Positions 9,595-19,722 of a stretch of DNA of 64,000 nucleotides are shown here, piece by piece. This DNA comes from Paenibacillus abyssi (GTDB lineage Bacteria > Bacillota > Bacilli > Paenibacillales > Paenibacillaceae): the NCBI RefSeq assembly GCF_014640295.1, contig NZ_BMGR01000019.1, positions 1-64,000 of the forward strand, given 5' to 3'. The translations under genes and the position numbers were made by a program. The number at the start of each line of letters is the position of its first letter. The first letter of the stretch is position 1. The notes under the pieces are model-generated. The model was not told the DNA's origin, did not search any database, and saw only the letters and a list, made by a program, of their open reading frames with translations.

Positions 9595-10524
9595 TCATCC
9601 TTTTACTGCGCCAATCGTCAAGCCCTGTACAAAATACCGTTGGATGAACGGGTAGGCGATCAGAATCGGGCCGGTTGCCACGATCGTCATGGCCATCTTC
9701 AGGCTTTCGGTCGGAATGCTCGTTGTCACGACTGCACCCGAGCCGAGCATCGCTCTGCGGATGCCGTCCATATTGCCGAGCATTTTATACAGATAATATT
9801 GAAGCGGCATCAGATTGTCATTGGAGATAAACAACAGCGCGTTATACCAGTCATTCCAATAGCCAAGGGCGATGAACAAACCGATGGTCGCCAGCGCCGG
9901 CTTGGAGAGCGGGATGATCAGTTGAAGAAAAATACGGAAATCTCCGGCGCCGTCGATCTTCGCCGACTCTGTGATCGCTTCCGGAATGCTGCTCATGAAC
10001 GACTTCATGACGATAATATAGAACACGTTGAACAGCATCGGAAGAATTAAAACAAGCAGCGTATCCTTCAAATCCAGATAATTAACAATCAGCAGATACC
10101 AAGGGACAAGGCCGCCGCTGAACAGCGTAGTGAAGAAGAAGAAGAACGAAAAATGATTGCGCCACTTGAAATCTTTTCGTGCCAGCACATAGGATGTCAT
10201 CGCCGTCATGAACAGCCCGAGCAATGTGCCGAGAACGGTTACGGCGATCGTTACGCCATAGGCCTTCATCATCTGATCCGGAAATTCGAACAGGATGCGA
10301 TACGCCTCAAGCGAGAATGCCGTAGGGATTAATTGGAATCCGTCTTCAATGATTTTGCTTTCCTCCGTCAGTGACGACGAGAGGATGAGAAGAAACGGGA
10401 AGATACAGAAGACGGCTAAAATCATAAGAAAAATATATCCGATGACGGCCAGCAATTGGCGGTCTGACTGCCTTTTTCTTGTTGTCATCGTAACGTTGCT
10501 GGTGTTTATACCGGTTGTTCGCAT
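9595..10524 (-). CDS. sugar ABC transporter permease (LplC/YtcP type)
   Basis: 309-residue inner-membrane permease with about six hydrophobic segments and the binding-protein-dependent transport EAA-like loop (AITESAKIDGAGDFRIFLQLIIPLSKPAL). Start ATG at 10524 behind GGAGGGAATGCA. Partner of the permease immediately upstream (18-bp gap) and of the lipoprotein downstream. Likely imports galactan-derived oligosaccharides; substrate is inferred from context. Confidence 0.92.
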   Translation of the reverse strand: MRTTGINTSNVTMTTRKRQSDRQLLAVIGYIFLMILAVFCIFPFLLILSSSLTEESKIIEDGFQLIPTAFSLEAYRILFEFPDQMMKAYGVTIAVTVLGTLLGLFMTAMTSYVLARKDFKWRNHFSFFFFFTTLFSGGLVPWYLLIVNYLDLKDTLLVLILPMLFNVFYIIVMKSFMSSIPEAITESAKIDGAGDFRIFLQLIIPLSKPALATIGLFIALGYWNDWYNALLFISNDNLMPLQYYLYKMLGNMDGIRRAMLGSGAVVTTSIPTESLKMAMTIVATGPILIAYPFIQRYFVQGLTIGAVKG

Positions 10525-10542
10525 TGCATTCCCTCCGTTTGT

Positions 10543-11463
10543 TTAGAACAAAGCACGGTCTTTGTCGTATTTGCGCACCGCCCAGTTTGCCAACATAATG
10601 GTCGCAAACCCAAGAACGGACTGATAGAAGCCAGCGGCGGCCGACATCCCGATTTCATTCGATGTAATGAGTGAGCGGAACACATAGGTGTCGATGACAT
10701 CGGTGGTAGAGAACAGGATACCGTTATTGCCGACCATGTTGTAGAACATTCCAAAGTCTCCGCGGAATATGTTGCCTATGGCCAGCAGGATCAGAATAAT
10801 TAACGTCGGGTACAAATTCGGAATCGTAATTTTGAAGATGCGTTGAAACACATTCGCACCGTCAATCTCGGCTGCTTCGTACATTTCCGTATCAATGCTC
10901 GTGATGGCGGCCAGATACATGATCGTTCCGTAACCAATCGCCTTCCAAGCCGAGATGATGACCAGAATCAAAGGCCAGTATGCCGCCGTGTTGTAGATAT
11001 CGATCGGTTCCATACCGACAGCCCTCAGGAAGACATTGATCGTTCCCACATCGTAGTTGAACAAGTTATAGGCGATGGCTCCGACCACAACCCATGAAAT
11101 AAAGTAAGGCAGGAACAGGGCTGTCTGCGTAATTTTGCGGAACCATTTGCCCGCCACTTCAAACAGCAGGATCGCAGCGGCAATCTGAAGCACGTTATTC
11201 ACAATGATAAACGCGATATTGTACAGTGCGGTGTTTCTCGTTACCCGCCATGCATCTCCGGAGTCAAAGAAAAAACGAAAGTTGTCAAGTCCGTTCCAAG
11301 GGCTTCCGAAGACGCCGCCGGCATAATTGAACTGTTTGAAAGCAAGGACGATACCGGTCATCGGTATATAAGCGAACAGGAGAAAAAACAATACGGCAGG
11401 CGTTAACATCAACAGTAATGTTTTATGTTTTACGACTTCGCCCCAAAAACCGTGTCGGTTCAT
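10543..11463 (-). CDS. sugar ABC transporter permease (LplB type)
   Basis: 306-residue permease, first gene of the galactan operon. Six predicted membrane spans and a conserved EAA loop (EMYEAAEIDGANVFQRIF). ATG at 11463 follows GAGGAGC. The 28-bp element at 11540-11567 lies 77 bp upstream, the same spacing as for the surface galactanase, suggesting joint control by the adjacent two-component system. Confidence 0.92.
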   Translation of the reverse strand: MNRHGFWGEVVKHKTLLLMLTPAVLFFLLFAYIPMTGIVLAFKQFNYAGGVFGSPWNGLDNFRFFFDSGDAWRVTRNTALYNIAFIIVNNVLQIAAAILLFEVAGKWFRKITQTALFLPYFISWVVVGAIAYNLFNYDVGTINVFLRAVGMEPIDIYNTAAYWPLILVIISAWKAIGYGTIMYLAAITSIDTEMYEAAEIDGANVFQRIFKITIPNLYPTLIILILLAIGNIFRGDFGMFYNMVGNNGILFSTTDVIDTYVFRSLITSNEIGMSAAAGFYQSVLGFATIMLANWAVRKYDKDRALF

Positions 11464-11539
11464 CTGTGAGCTCCTCTCTTTGTTGTCTTATCATGTTTTC
11501 ATTATAGCCGCTGCGGCAATGCGGTTGGATTCAGGGAAG

Positions 11540-11567
11540 CAACTAAAAATAATACACATTCTACGAT
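11540..11567. promoter_or_regulatory. 28-bp regulatory element, copy 2 (galactan regulon)
   Basis: Matches 25 of 28 bases of 4582-4609, sharing CAACTAAAA at one end and TTCTACGAT at the other, and located at nearly the same distance from its gene. Lies between the terminator of the response regulator gene and the lplB-type start. Confidence 0.6.
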
Positions 11568-11614
11568 TTGTTGAATAACGCATATAAATTTCACTTCGTG
11601 CAGGCGAAATGATC

Positions 11615-11650
11615 ACAAAAAAAGCCCCGGTCCGCGTCGGGACCAGAGCC
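11615..11650 (-). terminator. terminator of the sensor kinase/response regulator operon
   Basis: Minus-strand GC-rich stem (GGTCC paired with GGACC, extended by GC/GT pairs; 11624-11649) followed by seven T. Directly after the regulator stop at 11703. Confidence 0.85.
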
Positions 11651-11702
11651 AGCCGTAAGGCAGTGCTTGTTGTGCTTGTTGTGCTGTATGTTATTTTGCG
11701 AG

Positions 11703-13277
11703 TTAAATTTTGTGCTTCTTCCTGTACTCCCCCGGTGTCATGCCCGTCGACTGCTTGAACTGGCGGTTGAAGTAAATGATATTCTTGTACCCGCAGCGTT
11801 CGGCGATCTCATAAATTTTCATCGTTGGGTCTTTCAGAAGCCGGCATACATGATTGATCCGCTTCTCATGCAGGAAATCGCTGAACAGCATGTCGGTCTC
11901 CTCTTTGAACAGATGGCCGAGATAATTGGGCGTGAAATCGAAGTGAGCCGCAACCTCTTTCAGAGTCAGCTTATGTTCTAAGTTGCTTTCCACGTACAGC
12001 ATAATCTCCTCAATCAGCTTCCGTTTTTGCTTTTGCCTCTTCATGTACAACAGCTCGGAAAGCTCGAAGAACCGTCTTCTAAGCCATGACAAGATATCAT
12101 GCACCGTTTCGAACTGGAACAAAATAACCGGTTGATGCGACTCCCACTTGAGCAGCTCGTACAAATTCTCGTTCATTTGCTGCAGATCCGCATGCAGCTT
12201 CGAAGTCATGCGAATAATCAAGTCGTACACGTCCGATTTTTGGGATAATGGTACCTCCCCGCCGAAAAGCAGCAGCAGGCAGTCGTCGATCGCAACCAGG
12301 TCATATTCCAGTATCGCCTGTAACATGCGGTCCACGACGGGCTCCAGATTGGCTGCCGGCGTGCCTTGGGATGTCGACTTGGAAGGCTCTTGAATAAGCC
12401 TGTTTTTGCCGAGCAGCCATTTGACGCTTAGCGCTGCTTGGGCCTGGCGATACGATTCATGGAGCTGGTCTGTTCCCCTTGCATATCTGCCGATTCCGAT
12501 CGTGATCGTGAGCGGGCAGGATTGACGAACCGTTTGAATCAACTCCTCAAGCATCGCCGTGAACCGATCCTCCTGCAGAGCAGCAAGCACTACATACCGC
12601 GAGTGATGGCTGGCAATAAAGGTTCCCAACTGCCGCTCCTCCACATAATTGCGGGTGAATTGCTCCATATTCGAGATGACAGCCCGCCGCTCTTCTTCCG
12701 GCAATTCACGCGTCTTCCACTCCAGATCGTCGGTTTCAATCAGCGCGACGGCGGTTCCCCTGCCCAGTAAAGGCTGCAGAAAATCCCGGATATGCTGCTC
12801 GACCGGGCCCGGGGCGTGTTCATTGAACCAACGCAGCAGCAGCTCCTGGTTAACTAACGTCAAGGCCTCGGAGACAGTACGATCTTGTTCCCTCTCCTGC
12901 TCCACCTTTGCGCATAACGCTGCAAGCATATCGAACAGCTCGTTGTCTTCGACCGGCTTCAACAGATAGCCGTAGGCATTGATTTTAATTGCTTCCTTTG
13001 CATAACTGAAATCCTCATGTCCGCTGATGAATACAATTTTGACTAACGGGTTGATCTCCTTCGCTTTGCGCGCGAATTCGATGCCCGTCATGATCGGCAT
13101 GCGGATATCCGAGAGCACGATATCGATCTGCGACTCTTCCATCAGCTTTAGCGCATTGAATCCGTTATTGGCCGTGCCGGCAAGGCTCAGCGGCAGGTCA
13201 AAGCCTGCTACCCTGCGCCTTAGCCATTCCAGATCAATCGCCTCATCATCCACCAACAGAACATTTATGCTGTTCAT
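11703..13277 (-). CDS. response regulator, REC + AraC-type HTH (YesN family)
   Basis: 525 residues from the ATG at 13277 (MNSINVLLVDDE; AAGGGAG ribosome site); a longer in-frame start overlaps the kinase and is unlikely. Receiver domain with acidic pair Asp10-Asp11 and phosphoacceptor Asp57 (VLSDIRMP), long middle region, and a C-terminal double helix-turn-helix AraC domain (LTLKEVAAHFDF ... IIYFNRQFKQSTGMTPGEYRK). One base separates it from the kinase stop (TAA-C-ATG), so the two are translationally coupled. Likely activator of the galactan genes through the 28-bp elements. Confidence 0.93.
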   Translation of the reverse strand: MNSINVLLVDDEAIDLEWLRRRVAGFDLPLSLAGTANNGFNALKLMEESQIDIVLSDIRMPIMTGIEFARKAKEINPLVKIVFISGHEDFSYAKEAIKINAYGYLLKPVEDNELFDMLAALCAKVEQEREQDRTVSEALTLVNQELLLRWFNEHAPGPVEQHIRDFLQPLLGRGTAVALIETDDLEWKTRELPEEERRAVISNMEQFTRNYVEERQLGTFIASHHSRYVVLAALQEDRFTAMLEELIQTVRQSCPLTITIGIGRYARGTDQLHESYRQAQAALSVKWLLGKNRLIQEPSKSTSQGTPAANLEPVVDRMLQAILEYDLVAIDDCLLLLFGGEVPLSQKSDVYDLIIRMTSKLHADLQQMNENLYELLKWESHQPVILFQFETVHDILSWLRRRFFELSELLYMKRQKQKRKLIEEIMLYVESNLEHKLTLKEVAAHFDFTPNYLGHLFKEETDMLFSDFLHEKRINHVCRLLKDPTMKIYEIAERCGYKNIIYFNRQFKQSTGMTPGEYRKKHKI

Positions 13278-13278
13278 G

Positions 13279-15009
13279 TTAGAAACTCCCTTCCGGTCCA
13301 TGATCATCCTGCCCGCTCGCACCGTCCATTGGAAGAAGGATCTGGACCGTCGTCCCTCCTCCGTAAATGCTGGCGATATGAATGCCGTATTCGTCTCCGT
13401 ATCTCAGCTTAATGCGTTCTTCCACATTCTTCAGTCCATAGCCGTCCGAATCGCCGGCATGGGAGAGCATCCGGCTTACCGTCTCCGGCTTCATGCCGAT
13501 CCCGTTATCAATCACCTTGAGCTCGATCCGGTCCCCCAGCCGTATGCCGGTTATGCGGATCGCAATCGTGTCCCCGAACCAAGCGTGCTTGAATATATTC
13601 TCAACAAACGGCTGCAGAATTAATTTGATCACAGGGGCATCCATGATATCTTGTTCTACATCGTATTGTACTGTAAAAGCATCCGCGTATTTCACCCGCT
13701 GAATATCAAGATACGTGCCTACCTGCTCGAGCTCCTTCTCAAGCGGAATATACACTTGGCCTTGATTGAGCGACAGTCTGTAAAACTTGGACAGCCCCCG
13801 CACCATCTCCGTTACCTTCTTCGTTTCGCCCAGATTGGCCAGACTGCTGATCGTAGAGAGCGTATTATACAAAAAATGGGGATTGATCTGGGCCTGCAGC
13901 GCCTCGAGCTCAGCCTGCTTTTTCTGAATGCCCTGCACATAAACGCTGTTGATCAGCTCCTGAATATTGGCGGCCATATTGTTAAAGGCTTCGGCAATCT
14001 GCACGAATTCATCATTGCCCGAGAAGCGGATTCTCTTCTGGAAGTTACCCTCCTGAAATGAGCGGACCAAGGTAACGATCCGTTTCATCTTCCGTCCCGA
14101 CAGACGCGCAACGATAAATCCGATCACAGCCATGACCAGAAAGCTGACGGTACAAACCATAATGATGACTTGCTGCAGCGCAGCCGCATCTTTGTTCAGG
14201 TAAGAATACGGGACAAGCGTCTCAATGACATAATCGCTGTCTGGAATCTGCTCCGTTAACCGAAGGGAAGCACTTTGGCCCGATTCCTGGCCGGCAGGGC
14301 CGCGCTGATAGAGATTGGCTCCCGTCTTCTGGTCGATCAGCCTTAAAGTGATGCCTTCCTCAACCGGATAGGCCGCGAAATTGCCAAGCAGATCCTCCAG
14401 GTTTGCCGCTATTCTGACGTAACCGATGACGGTCTGATAATCGCTATAGGATACCAGCTTGCGAAAATGGGAGATATTCGACAGCTCGCGGTCGGTATCG
14501 ACCTGCAGCCACACATTATCCAGCCCATTTCCTGTAATGTTCCGCATCCAGTCGGTGTCCTTAATTTCATGAAAGGAAAGAATATAGTAATCGCTCTCCT
14601 TAATCCGCTCCGACATATTGTCACCTTCAACAAAATTAAGATCTCCGTTCAAGGTATACAGGATCAGCCGGATATTATTGCCGAACAATTGAAGCGGCGC
14701 TTGGATTTGAGGCACGATATCGTCCATCATCGTCAGATATATTTCCAGCGGCTCTCCCTTCTTCTGCAGCGCGCGCTGAAAAGACAGGCTGCCGAACAGC
14801 GTATCGGACATCCGGGTGATTTCATCCATTTGGTATTGAATGTTGTCTCTGGTCTGCTCCATCGCAGTCCGGATGTTCGTCTCCGCCATCTCCGTCCGCG
14901 ATTGAATAAGCATCGTATAGGAGATGTAGCCGATCACGATATCGGTTATCAGCACGAGTATCAGATAGGGAACCATCATTTTGTAAGTAAACGGAAAGTA
15001 AGTTTTCAT
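13279..15009 (-). CDS. sensor histidine kinase (YesM/LytS family)
   Basis: 576-residue membrane kinase. Two membrane spans (about 10-30 and 280-305) flank an extracellular sensor domain of about 250 residues; then HAMP, a His_kinase dimerisation helix with phospho-His in QINPHFLYNTLS, and an HATPase domain (VIDNGIGM, GYGLKNVEERI). ATG at 15009 behind GAGGATG. Pairs with the coupled AraC-type regulator. Signal is probably the galacto-oligosaccharide or its binding protein (inference from location). A 34-bp stretch of this gene (14675-14708) reappears in intergenic DNA at 24475-24508. Confidence 0.93.
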   Translation of the reverse strand: MKTYFPFTYKMMVPYLILVLITDIVIGYISYTMLIQSRTEMAETNIRTAMEQTRDNIQYQMDEITRMSDTLFGSLSFQRALQKKGEPLEIYLTMMDDIVPQIQAPLQLFGNNIRLILYTLNGDLNFVEGDNMSERIKESDYYILSFHEIKDTDWMRNITGNGLDNVWLQVDTDRELSNISHFRKLVSYSDYQTVIGYVRIAANLEDLLGNFAAYPVEEGITLRLIDQKTGANLYQRGPAGQESGQSASLRLTEQIPDSDYVIETLVPYSYLNKDAAALQQVIIMVCTVSFLVMAVIGFIVARLSGRKMKRIVTLVRSFQEGNFQKRIRFSGNDEFVQIAEAFNNMAANIQELINSVYVQGIQKKQAELEALQAQINPHFLYNTLSTISSLANLGETKKVTEMVRGLSKFYRLSLNQGQVYIPLEKELEQVGTYLDIQRVKYADAFTVQYDVEQDIMDAPVIKLILQPFVENIFKHAWFGDTIAIRITGIRLGDRIELKVIDNGIGMKPETVSRMLSHAGDSDGYGLKNVEERIKLRYGDEYGIHIASIYGGGTTVQILLPMDGASGQDDHGPEGSF

Positions 15010-15120
15010 AGACGAACATCCTCATGTCGAATTCTATGTCCATCTTACCTTTCTTATCGATAGAAATAAACCGTATTCTCGTGAAACGCAGGATCAATCA
15101 TTCGTTCCTATATTTCTGCA

Positions 15121-15151
15121 AGCACAAAAACCTTGCTTCCGCAAGGTTTTC
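15121..15151 (-). terminator. terminator of the sugar acid dehydratase operon
   Basis: Minus-strand AAAACCTTGC / GCAAGGTTTTT stem with GGAA loop, then T-rich. Ends transcription after the dehydratase stop (15205), ahead of the kinase promoter. Confidence 0.85.
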
Positions 15152-15204
15152 TGTTTCCTGATTGGATGTTCCCCTATGGCATTGCATGCGTTGCGCTCGT
15201 GCCG

Positions 15205-17199
15205 CTATTCTGGAATCTGCCCGCCTTCCCGCAGCGCTTTCATGCCCGCTTCCAGCACGCTAACAATCCGGTCCACATCATAGACGCAGCCCTTCCAGGT
15301 GCCTCCGCTGGCCGCCTGCAAAGCCGCCCATAACCGGGTGTCATCCGGCAGCTCCGGGTCCTCTGCCAGATCGGGATGCGAAGTGCGAGCCGCCAGGATA
15401 GCCGTCCCGACCTCCGGTCCGGCAGGCGTCTCGCCGATCCCGACCATATTAATCTCCCCTTCCAGGCGTCTGCCGTCGATCCGGATATCAATCCAATCGC
15501 CGTCGCGGAGCTTTCCGACCGGACCGCCGGCAAGCGCCTCCGGCCCGATATGGCCGATGCAAGCGCCGGTTGATACGCCCGAGAATCTGGCATCAGTAAG
15601 GAGCGAAACCTCCTTGCCAAACGACAAATGCTTCAACGCGGAAGTCAGCTGATACGTTTCTTCCATCCCTGTTCCGGAAGGACCTCTGCCGATTAATACC
15701 ATAACATCCCCTGCCGCGATTCCACCGTTTTTAATGGCGTGGATCGCCGCCCGCTCCGTTGTGAATACCTTTGCCCGGCCGATATGCCTGTAGACGCCTT
15801 CAGCGTCCAGCATCGCCTTATCGATCGCCGTCGATTTAATGACGGAGCCTTCCGGGGCAATGTTTCCGGTCGGAAATGTGATTGTCGAGGTTAATCCTGC
15901 TGCCCTGGCCGCCGGAGGAGAGAAAATAACCGTATCCGGATCAATATTTTCCTCATTCCGCAGATAGGCTCTCATCCGGTGACGGCGCTCCGATGATTCC
16001 CACCAGTCCAATACGCTGCCAACCGTCTGTCCGGTAACCGTCAGCGCGCGCTCCTCAACAACACCGAGCTTTCTCAGATGAAGCATCACTTCAGGTACGC
16101 CGCCGGCCAAAAACACCCTTACGGTCGGATGATAGATCGGCCCGTTGGGCAGCACGCTGACAAGACGGGGAACGCTGCGGTTCACTTCCGCCCAGTCGGA
16201 GACATCCGGCACGCGCAGACCTGCGGCATGGGCGATGGCCGGGATGTGAAGCAGCAGATTCGTCGAACCGCCAAATGCTGCATATACCGCCATCGCATTG
16301 CCGATGGCCGCGTCGGTCATGATGCTGCCCGCCGCAATCCCCTGCTCGGCCATGTGCAGCGCCGCCCGCGCCGATTGCCGCGCCATTTCCGCCCAAACCG
16401 GTTGGCCGGAAGGCGCCAGCGCCGCGTGCGGCACCGTAAGCCCAAGCGCCTCCGCCACCACCTGGGCCGTGCCTGCCGTTCCGAGAAACTGGCACCCTCC
16501 TCCCGGCGTGGCGCATGCCCGGCAGCCCAGATCGGCCGCCTCTTCGAGCGACAGCTCCCCATTGGCATACCTTGCGCCAATCGTCTGGATCTTCCCCGCG
16601 TCCTCGCCATTCGTCGGCGGAAGCGTCACCCCGCCCGGCACGATCACAACCGGCAGCCTGCGCATGCTTGCAAGGGCGATCATCATCGCCGGCATGCCTT
16701 TGTCGCAGGTGGCCACCCCGATCACCGCGGAACGGGTCGGCAGGGAACGAATCAGCCTGCGCATCACCATCGCCGCGTCATTCCGGTAAGGCAGCGAGTC
16801 GAACATGCCGGAGGTGCCTTGGGAGCGTCCGTCGCACGGGTCGCTGACATAGCCGGCAAACGGAATGCCTCCCGCATGCGATATTTCCTCCGCCGCCTCC
16901 TTCATGAGCAGGCCGACCTCCCAGTGTCCCGTGTGATAACCGAGTGCGGCAGGCGTACCGTCCTCATTGCGGATACCGCCCTGCGTGCCCAATATGAGAA
17001 CCTGCTTGCCCAGCAGTCTTGAGGGGCTCCAGCCCATTCCCACATTCTGCGACCATCCGAACAGATCGCCGCTGGGCGCATTTCGGAGCATATCCGGTGT
17101 CAAGGGAAGCTTGCCCTCCGGACCCGCAGCATGGGTAATCACGTTGAAATCCCTTGCCTCTGAACTGCCGCCCATTATCTTCTCAAAGCTTGGATCCAT
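15205..17199 (-). CDS. sugar acid dehydratase of the IlvD/Edd family (YjhG/YagF type, D-xylonate or L-arabonate)
   Basis: Dehydrates an aldonate to the 2-keto-3-deoxy acid using an Fe-S cluster. The sequence follows E. coli YjhG/YagF closely ([63 protein letters not shown]) and has their length of about 660, longer than IlvD. Start taken at ATG 17199, nine bases after AAGGG; ATG 17208 overlaps that site. Last gene of an operon with a semialdehyde dehydrogenase and an FAH-fold dehydratase, the three steps of the Weimberg pathway from pentonate to 2-oxoglutarate. Whether xylonate or arabonate is preferred cannot be told. Confidence 0.87.
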   Translation of the reverse strand: MDPSFEKIMGGSSEARDFNVITHAAGPEGKLPLTPDMLRNAPSGDLFGWSQNVGMGWSPSRLLGKQVLILGTQGGIRNEDGTPAALGYHTGHWEVGLLMKEAAEEISHAGGIPFAGYVSDPCDGRSQGTSGMFDSLPYRNDAAMVMRRLIRSLPTRSAVIGVATCDKGMPAMMIALASMRRLPVVIVPGGVTLPPTNGEDAGKIQTIGARYANGELSLEEAADLGCRACATPGGGCQFLGTAGTAQVVAEALGLTVPHAALAPSGQPVWAEMARQSARAALHMAEQGIAAGSIMTDAAIGNAMAVYAAFGGSTNLLLHIPAIAHAAGLRVPDVSDWAEVNRSVPRLVSVLPNGPIYHPTVRVFLAGGVPEVMLHLRKLGVVEERALTVTGQTVGSVLDWWESSERRHRMRAYLRNEENIDPDTVIFSPPAARAAGLTSTITFPTGNIAPEGSVIKSTAIDKAMLDAEGVYRHIGRAKVFTTERAAIHAIKNGGIAAGDVMVLIGRGPSGTGMEETYQLTSALKHLSFGKEVSLLTDARFSGVSTGACIGHIGPEALAGGPVGKLRDGDWIDIRIDGRRLEGEINMVGIGETPAGPEVGTAILAARTSHPDLAEDPELPDDTRLWAALQAASGGTWKGCVYDVDRIVSVLEAGMKALREGGQIPE

Positions 17200-17233
17200 G
17201 CCGTTCATCCCTTTCAGGGTTGTCTGTAAAGCT

Positions 17234-18706
17234 TTACGGCTTGATAAAGACCGTCTTGATCGAGGTGAAAAACTCGATTGCAGCCTGACCCTGCTCCCTG
17301 GAATGGGAGCTGGACTGCTTCATCCCTCCGAACGGCGCCTGCAGCTCCACGCCCGCCGTCTCCGCGTTGACACGGACCAGCCCCGCCTCCATCTCCTGCA
17401 CGAACGAGAGAACATTGCCGATATCCTTCGTATAGATCGAAGCGCTCAATCCGTATTCCGAGTCGTTGGCGACCGCTATCGCTTGCTCGATATGTTCAAC
17501 TGCAATCAGCGCCAGGACCGGGCCAAAGATCTCATCCCGGGCGATGGACATGTCCGGCGTCACGTTATCGAATACAGCCGGTGTGACATAGAACCCGTCC
17601 GCCAGATCCGGATCGCTTGGACGCGTTCCGCCCGCCAGCAGCACCGCTCCCTCCTCCGTGCCTTTGCGAATATAGGAAAGCACCGTATCCAGCTGATTCT
17701 CGTTCGCACAAGGTCCGAGCCAAGTCGATGCGTCCATTCCGTCCCCAACCTTCAGCGCGGCAACCTTATCAAGAAGCTTGGCCTTAAATGCTTCATAGAC
17801 GTCCTTGATGACGATAACTCTGCTTGTAGCCGTACATTTTTGCCCCGTCGAACGCAAGCCCCCGCTAATGGTGGCATCAACCGCCAGATCCAGATCCGCA
17901 TCAGCCGCAATAATAATCGGATTTTTGCCGCCCATCTCCAGCTGGTATTTCGCCCCTCTGGCCAGCGCCGCCTGGCCGACCTGCTTGCCGACGGCATTGG
18001 AGCCGGTGAACGTAATGCCGTGGATGCCGGGATGTGAGGCCATTCCCTGACCGATCGCGCTGCCGCTTCCGATCACCATATTGACAACGCCGGGCGGGAA
18101 GCCCGCATCATGCAGGCATTGCATCACCTTCGCCGCGGTTACAGCCGTTTCCGTCGCCGGCTTCCAGACAACCGTATTGCCATATGCGAGCGCTGGCGCC
18201 ATCTTCCAAATCGGGATCGCCACTGGAAAATTCCATGGGGAAATGACACCGACTACGCCAAGCGGCGTACGGGTTGTGAACATGAGGGCCTCCGCATCGG
18301 TAGACGGAATAACTTCACCGATGCTGCGCATGCCCTCACCGGCATAGTACCGCAGGATAGCCGCACCGCGAGCGGTTTCCCCTTTGGCTTCGGCCCATGT
18401 TTTCCCCATCTCGCGCGTCATCGTTTCGCCGATCTCATCCAACCGGCTCTCCAGAAGGTCCGCCGCTTTGTACAGCAGACTGCCGCGCTGCGCGCCGGTC
18501 AGCTTGCGCCATGCGGCCCTTGCGGCCTCGGCCGCCGCGACCGCCCCGTTCAGATCGGCCTCCGACGAGTCCGGCACATAACCGACAATCTCATGACTTC
18601 TCGAGGGGTTGATACTTTTTTTCGTCCCTCCCCCGACAGCAGGCATCCATTCTCCATTGATGTAATTGTCGAACGATGGAATTGTGTTCTTCTCCATCCT
18701 GCTCAC
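17234..18706 (-). CDS. NAD(P)-dependent aldehyde dehydrogenase, probable 2-oxoglutarate semialdehyde dehydrogenase
   Basis: 490-residue ALDH superfamily member. Catalytic Cys in [12 protein letters not shown], general base Glu in [12 protein letters not shown], nucleotide-binding Gly motif [12 protein letters not shown]. Its place between the FAH-fold dehydratase and the aldonate dehydratase implies oxidation of 2,5-dioxopentanoate to 2-oxoglutarate (pathway inference). Start is either GTG 18706 or ATG 18697 (MEKNTIPSF); the GGAGGAAGG ribosome site is slightly close for the first and far for the second. A 25-bp gap to the next gene supports one operon. Confidence 0.88.
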   Translation of the reverse strand: MSRMEKNTIPSFDNYINGEWMPAVGGGTKKSINPSRSHEIVGYVPDSSEADLNGAVAAAEAARAAWRKLTGAQRGSLLYKAADLLESRLDEIGETMTREMGKTWAEAKGETARGAAILRYYAGEGMRSIGEVIPSTDAEALMFTTRTPLGVVGVISPWNFPVAIPIWKMAPALAYGNTVVWKPATETAVTAAKVMQCLHDAGFPPGVVNMVIGSGSAIGQGMASHPGIHGITFTGSNAVGKQVGQAALARGAKYQLEMGGKNPIIIAADADLDLAVDATISGGLRSTGQKCTATSRVIVIKDVYEAFKAKLLDKVAALKVGDGMDASTWLGPCANENQLDTVLSYIRKGTEEGAVLLAGGTRPSDPDLADGFYVTPAVFDNVTPDMSIARDEIFGPVLALIAVEHIEQAIAVANDSEYGLSASIYTKDIGNVLSFVQEMEAGLVRVNAETAGVELQAPFGGMKQSSSHSREQGQAAIEFFTSIKTVFIKP

Positions 18707-18742
18707 CCTTCCTCCCGCAGATTTAATGTCTTTATAGAGCTT

Positions 18743-19618
18743 TTAAGCCGAAGCGGCCGTATTCACAAGTCTGCCGATACCTGTAATCTCAATTTCGATC
18801 CGGTCGCCAGCCTGCAGTGAGAACTGATTAGGCGGCACGATACAGGTCCCTGTAAGCAGTACCGTCCCGTCAAACACAACATTGTCACGGCTCAAGAAGG
18901 AAACGAGCTCATCCAGCCTTCGCTTGAGCGTTCCGGTGCTCGCCGTTTCTTCCACGACCTGCTGTCCATCACGGAAGATCCGGCATGTCATTTGCAGCGC
19001 ATAAGGATCAGGCACAGCCTCAGCCAGGACAATGGCCGGCCCGATGGAACAGGACTGGCGCCAAATTTTGGCTTGGGGCAAATACAGCGGATTTTCCCCT
19101 TCGATATCCCGGCAGCTCATGTCATTGCCGATCGTATAGCCGACGATGCGTCCTTTGCGGTCCAGCACAAGACCCAGCTCCGGTTCGGGAACCTGCCAGT
19201 GGGAGTCGCTTCGCAGGCAGACTTCGCCGCCAGGACCGACTGTACGCGCTGCCGTTGATTTCAGAAACAACTCCGGCCGCTCCGCGTCATATACCTTATC
19301 GTAGAAGGTCGAGGCGTCCATTCGGCCGCCGGTCGCTTCGTAATTCCGTGCCTCCTTGCTCCGTTCGTAGGTTACGCCCGCTGCCCACACTTCCGGCGCT
19401 TCAATGGGCACAACCAGTTCCAGCTCACGCCAATCCCGCTGCAGCGGCTTCGTATTCCCGATTTGCCGGCTGACGGCCTCAAGCGGTGTTATGCCTGCCT
19501 TATCGGCATGATGAACAAGCGCCATAAAATCCGGCTCCGCAAGAATAAATGTCTCATCCTGTTCTGTCACAGCAGCAAGCTTAATCGCCTGATCTTCACG
19601 AAAACGAATCACTTTCAT
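18743..19618 (-). CDS. fumarylacetoacetate hydrolase-fold protein, probable 2-keto-3-deoxy-pentonate dehydratase
   Basis: 292 residues from the ATG at 19618 (MKVIRFRED), preceded by AAGGGAGTGG. FAH C-terminal domain with the metal-binding acidic set (VPEPELGLVL, NDMSCRDIEG) and the conserved ASTGTLKR region. Resembles the XylX-like dehydratases that convert 2-keto-3-deoxy-pentonate to 2,5-dioxopentanoate in the Weimberg route, which fits its two neighbours. First gene of the operon, directly behind the palindromic operator at 19635-19651. Alternative: another member of the FAH family acting on a different keto acid. Confidence 0.85.
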   Translation of the reverse strand: MKVIRFREDQAIKLAAVTEQDETFILAEPDFMALVHHADKAGITPLEAVSRQIGNTKPLQRDWRELELVVPIEAPEVWAAGVTYERSKEARNYEATGGRMDASTFYDKVYDAERPELFLKSTAARTVGPGGEVCLRSDSHWQVPEPELGLVLDRKGRIVGYTIGNDMSCRDIEGENPLYLPQAKIWRQSCSIGPAIVLAEAVPDPYALQMTCRIFRDGQQVVEETASTGTLKRRLDELVSFLSRDNVVFDGTVLLTGTCIVPPNQFSLQAGDRIEIEITGIGRLVNTAASA

Positions 19619-19634
19619 GCGTTCCACTCCCTTT

Positions 19635-19651
19635 GTTTTATATTATAAAAC
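19635..19651. promoter_or_regulatory. 17-bp palindromic operator, copy 1 (IclR regulon)
   Basis: GTTTTATATTATAAAAC is a perfect palindrome around one central base and is the exact reverse complement of 20504-20520. It lies 17 bp upstream of the FAH-family start, so bound repressor would block the promoter or early transcript. Confidence 0.75.
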
Positions 19652-19722
19652 GACGTTCTGTTAAAAAGACATCAAGATCCAGCCTCAACAAAACGTCTTT
19701 TTATAAAACAGTCCTGGTCCGT

